This document shows positions 41,412 to 50,420 of a stretch of DNA of 64,000 bases, piece by piece. The notes beneath the pieces are model-generated. The model ran no database searches. It was not told the DNA's origin and worked only from the letters and a program-made list of their open reading frames with translations. The DNA is taken from the NCBI GenBank assembly GCA_965220345.1, contig OZ244822.1:2754186-2818185 (forward strand). Direction: 5' to 3'. The position numbers were made by a program, and so were the translations under genes. The first letter of the stretch is position 1. Every line of letters begins with the position of its first letter. The stretch comes from Aldehydirespirator sp965220345. GTDB lineage: Bacteria > Actinomycetota > Acidimicrobiia > Acidimicrobiales > Aldehydirespiratoraceae.

Positions 41412-42160
41412 AGTGTTTCCAGACGCACCGCGGTGACCATGCGTTGTTGGTCACCACGAACCCGATGCGAGAAGAATCTCTTGTCGGCGGTGTCGAACCC
41501 CAAGTCGTCTATTTGCTCCACGCCGACTTTGTGCAGAGCTGCCTTGACTGCTGCTGGCAGATCTAAGGCAGGCGTTCCCCAAGAAGTAACAGCGACCGCA
41601 CCGCTACCGACAACGCCAACTACTGCATCAAGATCGGATGCTGTGAACTCATAAGCAGCAGGCCGGATTATCGGACCCAACAGAGCCCGAAGCTCGCCCG
41701 TGCCTGAAACTGGTGCCAAAGAACGCAATACGGCTACAACTTCGGCGACCGCGCCAGCGACAACACCCCGCCAGCCAGCGTGAGCCACACCTACCGCACC
41801 ATCGCCGGCTAACACCACTGGAGCGCAGTCGGCTGTGTGCAGTGCTAACACCGCACCAGGTACTGCTGTGACTGCACCGTCTGCAATGGCACCGGCAGCA
41901 TCACCTGGTGCCTTCACCGTCACGACACCGGCTTCGTGAACCTGCTTCAGCCAAGTCCAGCGACCCGCCATCAACGCCTGACGCCGGGTCAGCAGACTGT
42001 GGTAGTCATGCTGATACTCATACGGGTAGTCATGCTGATACTGATACTGCTGGTCTTGGCCATGTTCTGCTTTATCAGTATCGGCAACAGCAGAACTCGA
42101 AGCTTCCCCGCAAGCGAAATCGCCGTCGGCGCGCTCTGAACAGCGCACCCGCACAACCAT
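41408..42160 (-). CDS. pgeF: PgeF/YfiH multicopper-oxidase-like peptidoglycan editing factor
   Basis: From ATG 42160 (AAGGTG upstream) the protein has 250 residues. It shows HTADCAPVVLA and VAHAGWRGVVAGAV, which carry the metal-site His and Cys residues of the family. RRQALMAGRWTWLKQVHEAGV supplies another His. PgeF-type enzymes remove wrongly added residues from peptidoglycan precursors. A Tyr/Gln/His/Asp-rich stretch (QYQYQHDYPYEYQHDYH, about 38-55) is an unusual insertion. It sits between yggS and ftsZ, a common place. Confidence 0.88.
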   Translation of the reverse strand: MVVRVRCSERADGDFACGEASSSAVADTDKAEHGQDQQYQYQHDYPYEYQHDYHSLLTRRQALMAGRWTWLKQVHEAGVVTVKAPGDAAGAIADGAVTAVPGAVLALHTADCAPVVLAGDGAVGVAHAGWRGVVAGAVAEVVAVLRSLAPVSGTGELRALLGPIIRPAAYEFTASDLDAVVGVVGSGAVAVTSWGTPALDLPAAVKAALHKVGVEQIDDLGFDTADKRFFSHRVRGDQQRMVTAVRLETL

Positions 42161-42234
42161 TTCTTCACCTTCTGCGCCTTTGCCTGCGGGTAGCAGTTTT
42201 TCGATCATTGACAGCCAGCGCGGTTACAGCAGCC

Positions 42235-43395
42235 TTATCTCAAGAAATCAGGAACATCAAACTCGTCATTGAGATCCACGCTAAAGGACTCCTCAGCACC
42301 GGCAGTCTCATCAGCTTGTTCGGTGCTGCCAGCGTATTCGCCGGTGGCGAAAATGTCAGCGACCTCAGCCGGACTGGGGCGTGTACGGCGGCGACTTTGA
42401 TACTGGCGCACTGTCCGCTCCTGGCTAGCGCTGCCACTGTAGTTCTGCCGGTCGCTTTCGAAGCCAGCGGCTATCACAGTGACCCTGACTTCGTCGCCGA
42501 GGTCGTCGTCTATCACGGTCCCAAAGATGATGTTGGCATCTTGATGCGCAACGGCACGCACCACTTCAGCGGCTTCGTTAACTTCCATAAGACCAAGATC
42601 AGAGGCACCCGAAATATTCAACAGCAGTCCCTGGGAACGATCAATTGAAGACTCAAGCAGCGGACTGGATATTGCCGCACGAGCCGCAGCCACCGCACGG
42701 CTATCACCGCTAGCAGCACCCAGTCCCATCAAGGCGCTTCCAGCGTCGGTGAGAATGGTTCGAACATCGGCAAAGTCAGTGTTGATCAAACCTGGTGTGG
42801 TGATCAGGTTGGTGATACCGCCGACACCTTGCATGAGGACTTCATCAGCCATATGGAAGGCGTTAAGCATGGTGGTCTTCTCGTCAGCGATCGCGACTAA
42901 ACGGTCGTTAGGGATCACGATCAAGGTGTCGACCTTCTCCTTGAGCCGAACGATTCCTTCTTCGGCCTGCATTGAACGACGCGAGCCTTCGAAACTAAAC
43001 GGCCGAGTCGCCACGCCGATAGTTAGAGCTCCAGAACTCTTAGCTACTTCGGCCACGACGGGAGCAGCGCCGGTGCCGGTGCCGCCACCCTTGCCGACAG
43101 TTATGAAAACCATGTCGGACCCGTTGAGAGCTTCACGGATCTCATCTACATGATCTTCAGCCGCCTGCCGTCCCACCTCCGGGTTGCTGCCCGCCCCGAG
43201 GCCGCGAGTCAGATTCTCACCGAGATCAATCTTGACATCGGCATCGCTCATAGCAAGGGCTTGCGCGTCGGTGTTGGCTGCGATGAACTCGACACCTTTG
43301 AGACCGGAGTCGATCATGCGGTTAACGGCGTTAACACCGCCGCCCCCAACACCTATAACCCGGATGACGGCCAAGTAGTTATGAGGATCAACCAT
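42235..43395 (-). CDS. ftsZ: Cell division protein FtsZ
   Basis: This 386-residue tubulin-like GTPase forms the division ring. It has GVGGGGVNAVNRMI near 16, the tubulin signature GGGTGTGAAPVVAEVA near 104-119, and NTDFADVRTIL with T7-loop features. A variable linker leads to the C-terminal tail peptide DVPDFLR, which binds SepF. It lies 7 bp after ftsQ, the standard order. Confidence 0.98.
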   Translation of the reverse strand: MVDPHNYLAVIRVIGVGGGGVNAVNRMIDSGLKGVEFIAANTDAQALAMSDADVKIDLGENLTRGLGAGSNPEVGRQAAEDHVDEIREALNGSDMVFITVGKGGGTGTGAAPVVAEVAKSSGALTIGVATRPFSFEGSRRSMQAEEGIVRLKEKVDTLIVIPNDRLVAIADEKTTMLNAFHMADEVLMQGVGGITNLITTPGLINTDFADVRTILTDAGSALMGLGAASGDSRAVAAARAAISSPLLESSIDRSQGLLLNISGASDLGLMEVNEAAEVVRAVAHQDANIIFGTVIDDDLGDEVRVTVIAAGFESDRQNYSGSASQERTVRQYQSRRRTRPSPAEVADIFATGEYAGSTEQADETAGAEESFSVDLNDEFDVPDFLR

Positions 43396-43402
43396 GGATG
43401 CG

Positions 43403-44356
43403 TCAACCTTCCTGCGTTAAACCTTCAATGCATCCTAGAGGCCCAAGCGGAAGCCGCGTGACTGTTGCGATATCGGGCATGGTCACATCAATCGTTTTGA
43501 CGCATTGCAGGTCCGCTCCGGTGAGCATGGCCCGCAGTGCGCTGATCTTGTCATCAATGAGGATCGGCTCGCCCAGCGTTACGCTGGCACCACCCACAAG
43601 CCGCAGACCGATCCCAGAGCGGTTCACGACACTTCCGGCTTCGGGAGTTTCGTTGAGAGTGACCTCAGAAACCCAGGCACGCAGGTCATCAGGCATGGCT
43701 TCTACCACTGCAAGGGGACCTGCTGCTGTGAGGTGAACATCGCCGAGTTGGCCTGTGAAAGGCACCGACACATACGGCAGCCCCCCAGCCAGCTGGGATT
43801 GAGGGTTCCCAGCAAATGACCCGAAACCGCCGAGAGCCTCAGCAGAGTCGCCGCTTAGGGAAGCCCAGCTAATCACATAACCTTCAGGGTCGATCACTGC
43901 GGCGCGGTTCGGTGCAGCTGGCACCACAGCCGCAGGCTGACGAGGCTCCACGACAACACGAACTGTGGCAGGCCAGTCCCGCCACACCTTCGCTGAACGA
44001 ACCCAAGGCAGTGACTCGATGGAACCCTCAGCAGCATCAATATCGAGATACAGCATTGCTGAGCCTGTTTCCAGGTTGGAGCTTTCAAGAACTTCTTCAA
44101 AGCTGTCAGGGGTGCCACCGCTGATAATGATCCGATCCACATCCAGCAGATGTGTATGACTGCCCCAGAAAGCCGCACCAGCCAACACAACAACACCAAG
44201 CCCCACCGCCACGATCCGCAGACGTTTGCGTCCCTCGGCTCGGATCACTGCTATGCGCCGCGCTTTGATGCGTGGATCTACGCGTTGAGGCGAACGCGAA
44301 CCAGAATGCTCATTAGCAGGTGGCCTAGAAGGATGACTCTTGCGTGAAGTGCTCAC
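43403..44356 (-). CDS. ftsQ: Cell division protein FtsQ
   Basis: This 317-residue protein has a basic cytoplasmic N-terminus (about 1-47), one transmembrane helix (about 48-66), a POTRA domain (LLDVDRIIISGGTPDSFEEV) and the FtsQ beta domain (LPWVRSAKVWRDWPATVRVVV). It links early and late division proteins with FtsL and FtsB-like partners. The start overlaps the murB stop by 4 bp. Confidence 0.93.
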   Translation of the reverse strand: MSTSRKSHPSRPPANEHSGSRSPQRVDPRIKARRIAVIRAEGRKRLRIVAVGLGVVVLAGAAFWGSHTHLLDVDRIIISGGTPDSFEEVLESSNLETGSAMLYLDIDAAEGSIESLPWVRSAKVWRDWPATVRVVVEPRQPAAVVPAAPNRAAVIDPEGYVISWASLSGDSAEALGGFGSFAGNPQSQLAGGLPYVSVPFTGQLGDVHLTAAGPLAVVEAMPDDLRAWVSEVTLNETPEAGSVVNRSGIGLRLVGGASVTLGEPILIDDKISALRAMLTGADLQCVKTIDVTMPDIATVTRLPLGPLGCIEGLTQEG

Positions 44357-45306
44357 AAAAGTTCTCCAGGCTCAAAACCCACAAACCGCGTTTCGGGCAC
44401 CAAGTAAACACCGTGAGTTTCTTTGACTAAGCGCTGCACTTCGCGCATCGCCTGCAAAATGTCGCTGGCTCGACCGTTTTCATCGCACTGTATGAAGTTG
44501 GCGTGCTTGGCGGAGACTTCGGCTGTGCCGATGCGGAGTTTCTTAGCGCCAGCAGAGTCGATGAGTTCGCCAGCGGTGACATGTTCGGGGTTGGTGAACA
44601 CCGAACCGGCATTGCGCCCGCCCGGCTGGTTAGCTCGACGCCAGCGGACTATTTCAGCGAGTTCGTCCCGAGAAGCATCTTGATCCCCCAACCTCAACTT
44701 GAGCTTTACGGAAACCACTACTTGATGTTTAGTAATGCTGCTGTTGCGGTAACCGAGAGCCAGTTTTTTGGCGCTGTGTGTTTCGGTGCCGCCTTGATGC
44801 AGATCTACTATCACCGCTTCGACCAGCGACTCGGAGATGTCTGAGCCGTGACCTCCAGCATTCATGCAGACCGCTCCCCCCACTGACCCAGGCACTCCCA
44901 CTGCCCACTCGAAGCCGCTGAGACCGGATTCCACAGTGGCCCTCGCAACAACCGGCAGCAAGGCACCACCGTAGGCGGTGACCGTTGTTTGCTGAATCTC
45001 GAAATGTTCAAGCTTCGGCCCCAAAGCTACAGCAAGCCCTTCGAAGCCGCGGTCAGCCACAAGCAGGTTGGAGCCTCGCCCTATTACCACTATCGGCAAA
45101 ACCGTGTCGTTTTTTGAAGCCTCAGCAGTGATATTGGCCAGCGTTTCAAGCTCAGCCAAGTCAGCCACTGTCACGAACAGGCGAGCAGGGCCTCCGACCC
45201 GGTAGGTGGTATGCGGCGCGAGTCTGTAGTGGCATCGCAGGCTCGGCCCCAGAGGCGAATCAGCTAGACGTTGTTCAAGATCATTGAGCATGCTGTTGAG
45301 AGTCAC
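44353..45306 (-). CDS. murB: UDP-N-acetylenolpyruvoylglucosamine reductase
   Basis: This 317-residue flavoenzyme makes UDP-MurNAc. It has TTYRVGGPARLFVTV, IGRGSNLLVAD, the FAD-binding GVPGSVGGAVCMNAGGHG, and NAGSVFTNPE in the C-terminal half. It overlaps murC by 4 bp. Placement between murC and ftsQ is normal for actinobacteria. Confidence 0.96.
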   Translation of the reverse strand: MTLNSMLNDLEQRLADSPLGPSLRCHYRLAPHTTYRVGGPARLFVTVADLAELETLANITAEASKNDTVLPIVVIGRGSNLLVADRGFEGLAVALGPKLEHFEIQQTTVTAYGGALLPVVARATVESGLSGFEWAVGVPGSVGGAVCMNAGGHGSDISESLVEAVIVDLHQGGTETHSAKKLALGYRNSSITKHQVVVSVKLKLRLGDQDASRDELAEIVRWRRANQPGGRNAGSVFTNPEHVTAGELIDSAGAKKLRIGTAEVSAKHANFIQCDENGRASDILQAMREVQRLVKETHGVYLVPETRFVGFEPGELL

Positions 45307-46679
45307 TGCTGATCTAGCCGCTCAATAACAATGTCGGGAACAGTTGTGAGATCACCAGCACCGAGCGTCAAACACAGGTCGCCAGCACGCAGCTGACTTG
45401 CGAGCCAGTCGGCGACATCGTCAAGTCGCGGTAGCCAGGTCACCTGCGCCCAAGGGTGAGCATCAAGCACGGCATCAAGCACGATTTTGGTGGTAACACC
45501 AGGCCGCGGTGGCTCACCTGAGGGATAAATGTCGGTCAGCACTAGATGATCAGCCGCTGTGAAGGAATCCGCAAAATGCGCTCCGATGGACGCTGTACGG
45601 CTGTAGCGGTGAGGCTGGAAAACGCACAGCACCCTGTCCCAGTCGCCAGTGCGGGCCGCAGCGAGCGCTGCTGCGGCTTCGCTAGGCAGATGGGCGTAGT
45701 CGTCCACGAAAGTGATCCCAGCGACATGTCCACGGAACTCGAAACGTCGAGCTACGCCCCCGAATCGTGCCAGAGCGCGTGCCGCGTCCTCGAATGAGGC
45801 TCCAGCTTCAAGAGCTGCTACAAGCGCCGCAGTGGCGTTGAGAACGTTGTGCAAACCAGGAACTGCAAGCTTCACCGTACCTAGCAGTTCACCTTCTGCG
45901 TGCAGTTCGAAGCTAGATGCTGGCATCCGCAGCGACAGGTTCATGATGCGGTAATCAGCGTCTGGGTTGGTGCCGTAGCTGACGGCATCAAGTGATCCGC
46001 CGAGTCGGGCTGCGCCTGGGTCGTCAGCGCAAACAATCCGGCGGCTTGCGGAGTCGAAGAACTGTTCGAAGGCGGCGGCCAAAGCAGCGGTCGAGTCCTG
46101 ATAGTTCTCGAGATGGTCAGGCTCCACGCTGGTGACCACAGCAACCTCGGGATGCAACGATAAGAAGGTGTGATCGTTCTCGTCGGCTTCAACCACGAAC
46201 CATTCTCCGTCATCCCACATTGCGCCGCTGCCGATCTCGTTTACATCGCCGCCAATAATGAAAGAAGGATTGAGGCCAGCTTCAACCAGCATCAGCGCCA
46301 GCATGGAGCTTGTGGTGGTTTTGCCGTGAGTGCCCGCTATAGCGATGCAGCGGCGGTTAGCGGCGATAGCAGGCAGTATCTGGCTGCGACGCATCACTGG
46401 GATACCGCGTGAGCGAGCGGCGCGAACTTCGGGGTTGTTGTCAGGAATCGCAGACGAGACAGCAACAACGTCTGCGTCGGAAATGTTGGCGGGGTCATGG
46501 CCTATCGCAACCGGTACTCCTTCGGCTCGCAACCGCGCAATAGCAGGGCCGTCTCTCAGATCCGAACCGGTGACTTGATGACCCATAGCGCGCAGCACCG
46601 ACGCAATCGCGCACATTCCGGCACCGCCAGCGCCGACGACATGCACCGAAGTCGCTGTTGAAAGATCAAAAGCAGTCAC
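45303..46679 (-). CDS. murC: UDP-N-acetylmuramate-L-alanine ligase
   Basis: This 458-residue Mur ligase shows HVVGAGGAGMCAIASVL at the N-terminus, the ATP loop GTHGKTTTSSML, EADENDHTFLSLHP with the Mur-ligase Glu, DDPGAARLGG and HLPSEAAAALAAAR. It adds L-Ala to UDP-MurNAc. It overlaps murG and murB by 4 bp each. Confidence 0.96.
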   Translation of the reverse strand: MTAFDLSTATSVHVVGAGGAGMCAIASVLRAMGHQVTGSDLRDGPAIARLRAEGVPVAIGHDPANISDADVVAVSSAIPDNNPEVRAARSRGIPVMRRSQILPAIAANRRCIAIAGTHGKTTTSSMLALMLVEAGLNPSFIIGGDVNEIGSGAMWDDGEWFVVEADENDHTFLSLHPEVAVVTSVEPDHLENYQDSTAALAAAFEQFFDSASRRIVCADDPGAARLGGSLDAVSYGTNPDADYRIMNLSLRMPASSFELHAEGELLGTVKLAVPGLHNVLNATAALVAALEAGASFEDAARALARFGGVARRFEFRGHVAGITFVDDYAHLPSEAAAALAAARTGDWDRVLCVFQPHRYSRTASIGAHFADSFTAADHLVLTDIYPSGEPPRPGVTTKIVLDAVLDAHPWAQVTWLPRLDDVADWLASQLRAGDLCLTLGAGDLTTVPDIVIERLDQQ

Positions 46680-47863
46680 TGAGCAAAGTTCTCGCTTTGC
46701 GAAGAGCCGCTGTCGAAGGTGGTTTCCTGCGGCATAGAGCGGCGAGCACAGTTATGGATCAGGTCCACCACGGCCTGTGCAGCGTCTGGTCTGGCAAGTT
46801 TACGTCCCGCATTAGCCATTGAGGCAAGACGCGGCGGATCACCTAGCAGTTCGTCCACCACCGAAACCAGACGTGCGGCACTTAAGTCCGCGTCGCGGAC
46901 TATCACCGCTCCACCAACGGATTCAAGTCTCTGGGCATTCGCTGTTTGATGATCTCCGGGTGCTCCAGGCAGCGGCACCAGCACCGCTGGCACCCCGGCT
47001 GCAGCTACCTCAGCCACGGAGGTGGCCCCAGCTCGTGCCACTACCAGATCGGACGCGGCGTAGAGCGCAGCCATGTTGTCTTCATAGGCGACAAGTTGAT
47101 ATGCCAATGCATCGTCTTGCCGGTGCCGGTCCGCAAGATCCTGTTGAAGAGCATCAAAGTTGCGTGGGCCAGCGACATGCCGAACGCAGAGATCGTTGCG
47201 ATCACGCCAAATTTCTAGGGCAGCAACCACAGCCGTGTTGATCGAGCGAGCACCGAGTGAGCCACCAAACACAGCCAACATCTGGCATCCTTCGGGCACG
47301 CTCAAAGTGCTCCTAGCTGAACTGGCTGACAGACCTGCAGCGGCGATCACATCGTTACGCAAAGGATTGCCGGTATGCACAGCTCCTTTGAGTTCTGTAT
47401 CCGAAAAGGCAGTCGCTGCCGCCGCAGCAAAGCGGCTCAGTAACCGGTTCGCCAAACCTGGCACGGCGTTCTGTTCGGTTATCACCAATGGCACACGCAG
47501 CAGCGTTGCAGCCAGAGCGCAAGGAACCGAGGCGTAGCCACCTAAACCCACCACCACCGCCGGCTTCAAGCGTCGCAGCAGCCGCAACGCCTGCCCACAG
47601 GCCCGAGCGAACTCAGCTACTGCGGCTATGTTCGCGACAATGCTCTTGGGGTGGAGGCTGCGCTGCAGGCCCCGTCCCGGCAGTGTCGTGAGATCAAATC
47701 CTGTGTCAGCCAGAAGGCGAGACTCAGCGCCGCGGCTACCGCCCACGAAATGGACAGCCGCAGGTGGAACACCCCGACGGGTTATCTCCTCGGCGATGCT
47801 GACACCGGGCAGCACATGACCAGCAGTGCCACCACCTGCGAGCACTGCCCAGACGCGACTCAC
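46676..47863 (-). CDS. murG: MurG, lipid II-forming GlcNAc transferase
   Basis: This 395-residue GT28 glycosyltransferase has GGGTAGHVLPGVSIAEEI near 11, VVGLGGYASVPCALAA, ITEQNAVPGLANRLL, FGGSLGARSINTAV and VARAGATSVAEVAAAGVPAVLVP. It turns lipid I into lipid II on the inner membrane face. It overlaps ftsW and murC by 4 bp. Confidence 0.96.
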   Translation of the reverse strand: MSRVWAVLAGGGTAGHVLPGVSIAEEITRRGVPPAAVHFVGGSRGAESRLLADTGFDLTTLPGRGLQRSLHPKSIVANIAAVAEFARACGQALRLLRRLKPAVVVGLGGYASVPCALAATLLRVPLVITEQNAVPGLANRLLSRFAAAAATAFSDTELKGAVHTGNPLRNDVIAAAGLSASSARSTLSVPEGCQMLAVFGGSLGARSINTAVVAALEIWRDRNDLCVRHVAGPRNFDALQQDLADRHRQDDALAYQLVAYEDNMAALYAASDLVVARAGATSVAEVAAAGVPAVLVPLPGAPGDHQTANAQRLESVGGAVIVRDADLSAARLVSVVDELLGDPPRLASMANAGRKLARPDAAQAVVDLIHNCARRSMPQETTFDSGSSQSENFAQ

Positions 47864-49032
47864 CGGATCTGTCTCGCCACGTTGAGCAGCACTCCCATTG
47901 CGGCCAATGTCGAAACTAGGGACGTGCCTCCGAAAGACAGCAGCGGCAAGGTCATCCCCACAACCGGCAGCACGCCTAGGACTGCCCCTATGTTGAGCGC
48001 CGCTTGGATAGTGATCCAGCAGGTGATCCCCACCGCCAGAAGCATCCCGAAACGGTCACTAGCCCGCAGCGCTACACCTAGACCAGCGGCGGCGATACCT
48101 GCAAATAGCACCACCACGAACAGTGAGCCGATCATTCCGAGTTCTTCACCTATAACCGCAAAGATGAAGTCAGTGTGAGCGTAAGGCAGATACCCCCATT
48201 TGGCTCGACCAGCGCCGAGGCCCACCCCGTCGAGGCCGCCAGAAGCCATGGCGTGCAGTGATTTAAGTGTTTGATAGCCGTTGCCTAAAGGATCATCCCA
48301 AGGGTTTATGAAGCCAAGCAAGCGCTCTCGCCGCCACGGTGTGTAGATGACCATCAGCGCTGCTGCTGTTACCCCGACGACGCTCATGCACAGCAGATGC
48401 CTGAGCCGCGCGCCAGCAAAATAAAGCATTGATACGGCTATAGCAGCAACAAGCATAGTGGCACCCAGATGCGGCTGAAGCATCAGCAGACCGATCATCG
48501 CTGAGGTAACCACCAACACCGGCACAACGGTCGCGCGCGTGTTTTCTATGTGACGACAGGGACGTGACAACAAATCGGCGGTGAACACCACCAAAGCTAC
48601 CTTGGCGAGTTCCGACGGTTGAAACACCACAGGGCCCACTCCAAGCCAGCGCCGGGCACCGTTGGCTTGGATGCCGATATCAGGAATGGCGGTAAACGCC
48701 AGCAGCAACAAGGCTAAGCCTAGGCCGTAGGGAGCGAGCTTTTTCCAGTGGTGGTAGTCGATACGTAAAAGCACCAGCAGGGCTACCACTCCAACACCGA
48801 GCCATGTGGCTTGACTCCTGAACAGCGACCAGGCCGAGTCGGTGCCTGAAAGACTCGGAGCGGCTGTAGCTGACAAGGCCATTACCAGGCCCAGAAGCAC
48901 CAAAGCGGCAACAGAAATCAGCAGCGCCAAGAACAGCCCTGTTCGACGCCCGATTGGGGTTGCGGTGCGAGCAGCGATGCCGTTACGGCTTGCTGGCCTG
49001 ACAGGCGCAAAGGGATGTGTGGTAACACTCAC
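47860..49032 (-). CDS. ftsW: FtsW, SEDS peptidoglycan glycosyltransferase
   Basis: This 390-residue SEDS protein has about ten transmembrane helices. The motifs include NGARRWLGVGPVVFQPSELAK, QPHLGATMLV, GAGRAKWGYLPYAHTDFIFAVIGEELG and GMTLPLLSFGGTSLV. With FtsI it polymerises lipid II at the septum. It overlaps murD and murG by 4 bp. Confidence 0.95.
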   Translation of the reverse strand: MSVTTHPFAPVRPASRNGIAARTATPIGRRTGLFLALLISVAALVLLGLVMALSATAAPSLSGTDSAWSLFRSQATWLGVGVVALLVLLRIDYHHWKKLAPYGLGLALLLLAFTAIPDIGIQANGARRWLGVGPVVFQPSELAKVALVVFTADLLSRPCRHIENTRATVVPVLVVTSAMIGLLMLQPHLGATMLVAAIAVSMLYFAGARLRHLLCMSVVGVTAAALMVIYTPWRRERLLGFINPWDDPLGNGYQTLKSLHAMASGGLDGVGLGAGRAKWGYLPYAHTDFIFAVIGEELGMIGSLFVVVLFAGIAAAGLGVALRASDRFGMLLAVGITCWITIQAALNIGAVLGVLPVVGMTLPLLSFGGTSLVSTLAAMGVLLNVARQIR

Positions 49033-50420
49033 GCGGGAATGCTTTGAGCTTGGGCGTGTTCGGCGACGGCGCGGCTGAAGTCTTCGCCACGTTCGACGTA
49101 ACCGCTGTAACGATCAAAAGAAGCACATGCAGGCGACAAAAGCACCACATCGCCCGGCCTGGCTGCGGCAGCCGCTGCGGCTACCGCCTCATCCATGTCC
49201 GCGGCCTGCTGCACTGAACGATCTGCTGCAAAAACTGCGGCCAGTTCGTCGGCGGCTTCGCCTAAGGCCACAACGCTTCGCACCCTGTCAGCAGCGTGGC
49301 GCAGCGCCTTGAGGTCAAGACCTTTGTTGCGTCCGCCTGCTATCAGCACAACCCGCTTGAAGGACTTCAGTGCTGCCATGGTGGCGTGCGGGGTGGTGGC
49401 TTTGGAGTCATTGATGTAAGCCACTTCACCAATGACAGCGATCTGCTGCAGCCGATGAGCTCCAGGCTGATAAGCACGCAATGCTTGACGTATACCGTTG
49501 ATATCAGCACCCGCAGCCGCAGCGACCGCGGCAGCTGCTAGCGCGTTGGCGATGTCATGCGGAAGTGCTCGCGGTAGCTCTTCGACATCAAGCAAAGGTC
49601 CGAAGGGACCTCTTAGCTGATTGTGATCAAGATGCCAGTCAGCAACAGTTGCTTGATCATCTGCGGCATCTGCGGCAGATGTAGCAGCGGAGAATGTCCA
49701 AGCGGTGCGATCGTTGCGCAGATGACGCATCACGGTGGGGTCATCAAGGTTGGCTATAGCGGTTGCTGACGGAGCCAGTCTGTGCCACAGCCGCGCTTTG
49801 GCGGCCTCATATGAGGCAAGGTCGCGATGCACGTCTAGGTGGTCAGGCCCGAAGTTGAGCCAGCATGCAACTTGAGGCTCGAAGTTGTGGCTGTGGCTGA
49901 GACGAAACGAGGAAGCTTCCACCACGAACACTTCTGCGCTGCTGTCTTCGATGGCAGAAACCAAGGGCAGGTCGTTGTTGCCAGCAGCTATCACAGCAAC
50001 ACCCGAAGCCATCAGCGCGGCTGCTGCCATTTCGGTGACCGTGGTCTTGCCACTGGTTCCAGTGACTGCAGCAACGAGGCGAGAGTCCCAAGCAGCCGCG
50101 AGATCGAACTCGCTGATGATGGGCACGCCGCGGGCAGTGGCTGTTGCCAGAACCTGGTGATGATGCGGCAGCCCTGGCGTGGGCATAACTGCCTCAACCG
50201 AGCGCACCAGCGTGTCAAGTCGCTCTGCGTCGGGCGCAATCTCCAGTCGCAGACCCATGTTCTCAGCTGAAGCAGCCGCGGCGTTGCCGGTACCAGCCGG
50301 ATCACTTTGGTCGTCGAACACGACTAGGTCGTGGCCTCTTGCCAGCAGGCTTCGTGCTGCGGCCTGATTAGTGGCACCAAAACCGGCCAGAAGCAGCCTT
50401 GAGGGCACTTCCAAGCTCAT
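49029..50420 (-). CDS. murD: UDP-N-acetylmuramoylalanine-D-glutamate ligase
   Basis: From ATG 50420 the protein has 463 residues. It begins MSLEVPSRLLLAGFGATNQA and has the ATP loop GTSGKTTVTEMAA, LNFGPDHLDVHRD and VAYINDSKATTPHA, the murD signature. It adds D-Glu. The open frame continues 153 codons upstream in another frame of mraY. The start at 50420 overlaps the mraY stop by 4 bp, as at the other junctions here. Confidence 0.95.
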   Translation of the reverse strand: MSLEVPSRLLLAGFGATNQAAARSLLARGHDLVVFDDQSDPAGTGNAAAASAENMGLRLEIAPDAERLDTLVRSVEAVMPTPGLPHHHQVLATATARGVPIISEFDLAAAWDSRLVAAVTGTSGKTTVTEMAAAALMASGVAVIAAGNNDLPLVSAIEDSSAEVFVVEASSFRLSHSHNFEPQVACWLNFGPDHLDVHRDLASYEAAKARLWHRLAPSATAIANLDDPTVMRHLRNDRTAWTFSAATSAADAADDQATVADWHLDHNQLRGPFGPLLDVEELPRALPHDIANALAAAAVAAAAGADINGIRQALRAYQPGAHRLQQIAVIGEVAYINDSKATTPHATMAALKSFKRVVLIAGGRNKGLDLKALRHAADRVRSVVALGEAADELAAVFAADRSVQQAADMDEAVAAAAAAARPGDVVLLSPACASFDRYSGYVERGEDFSRAVAEHAQAQSIPA

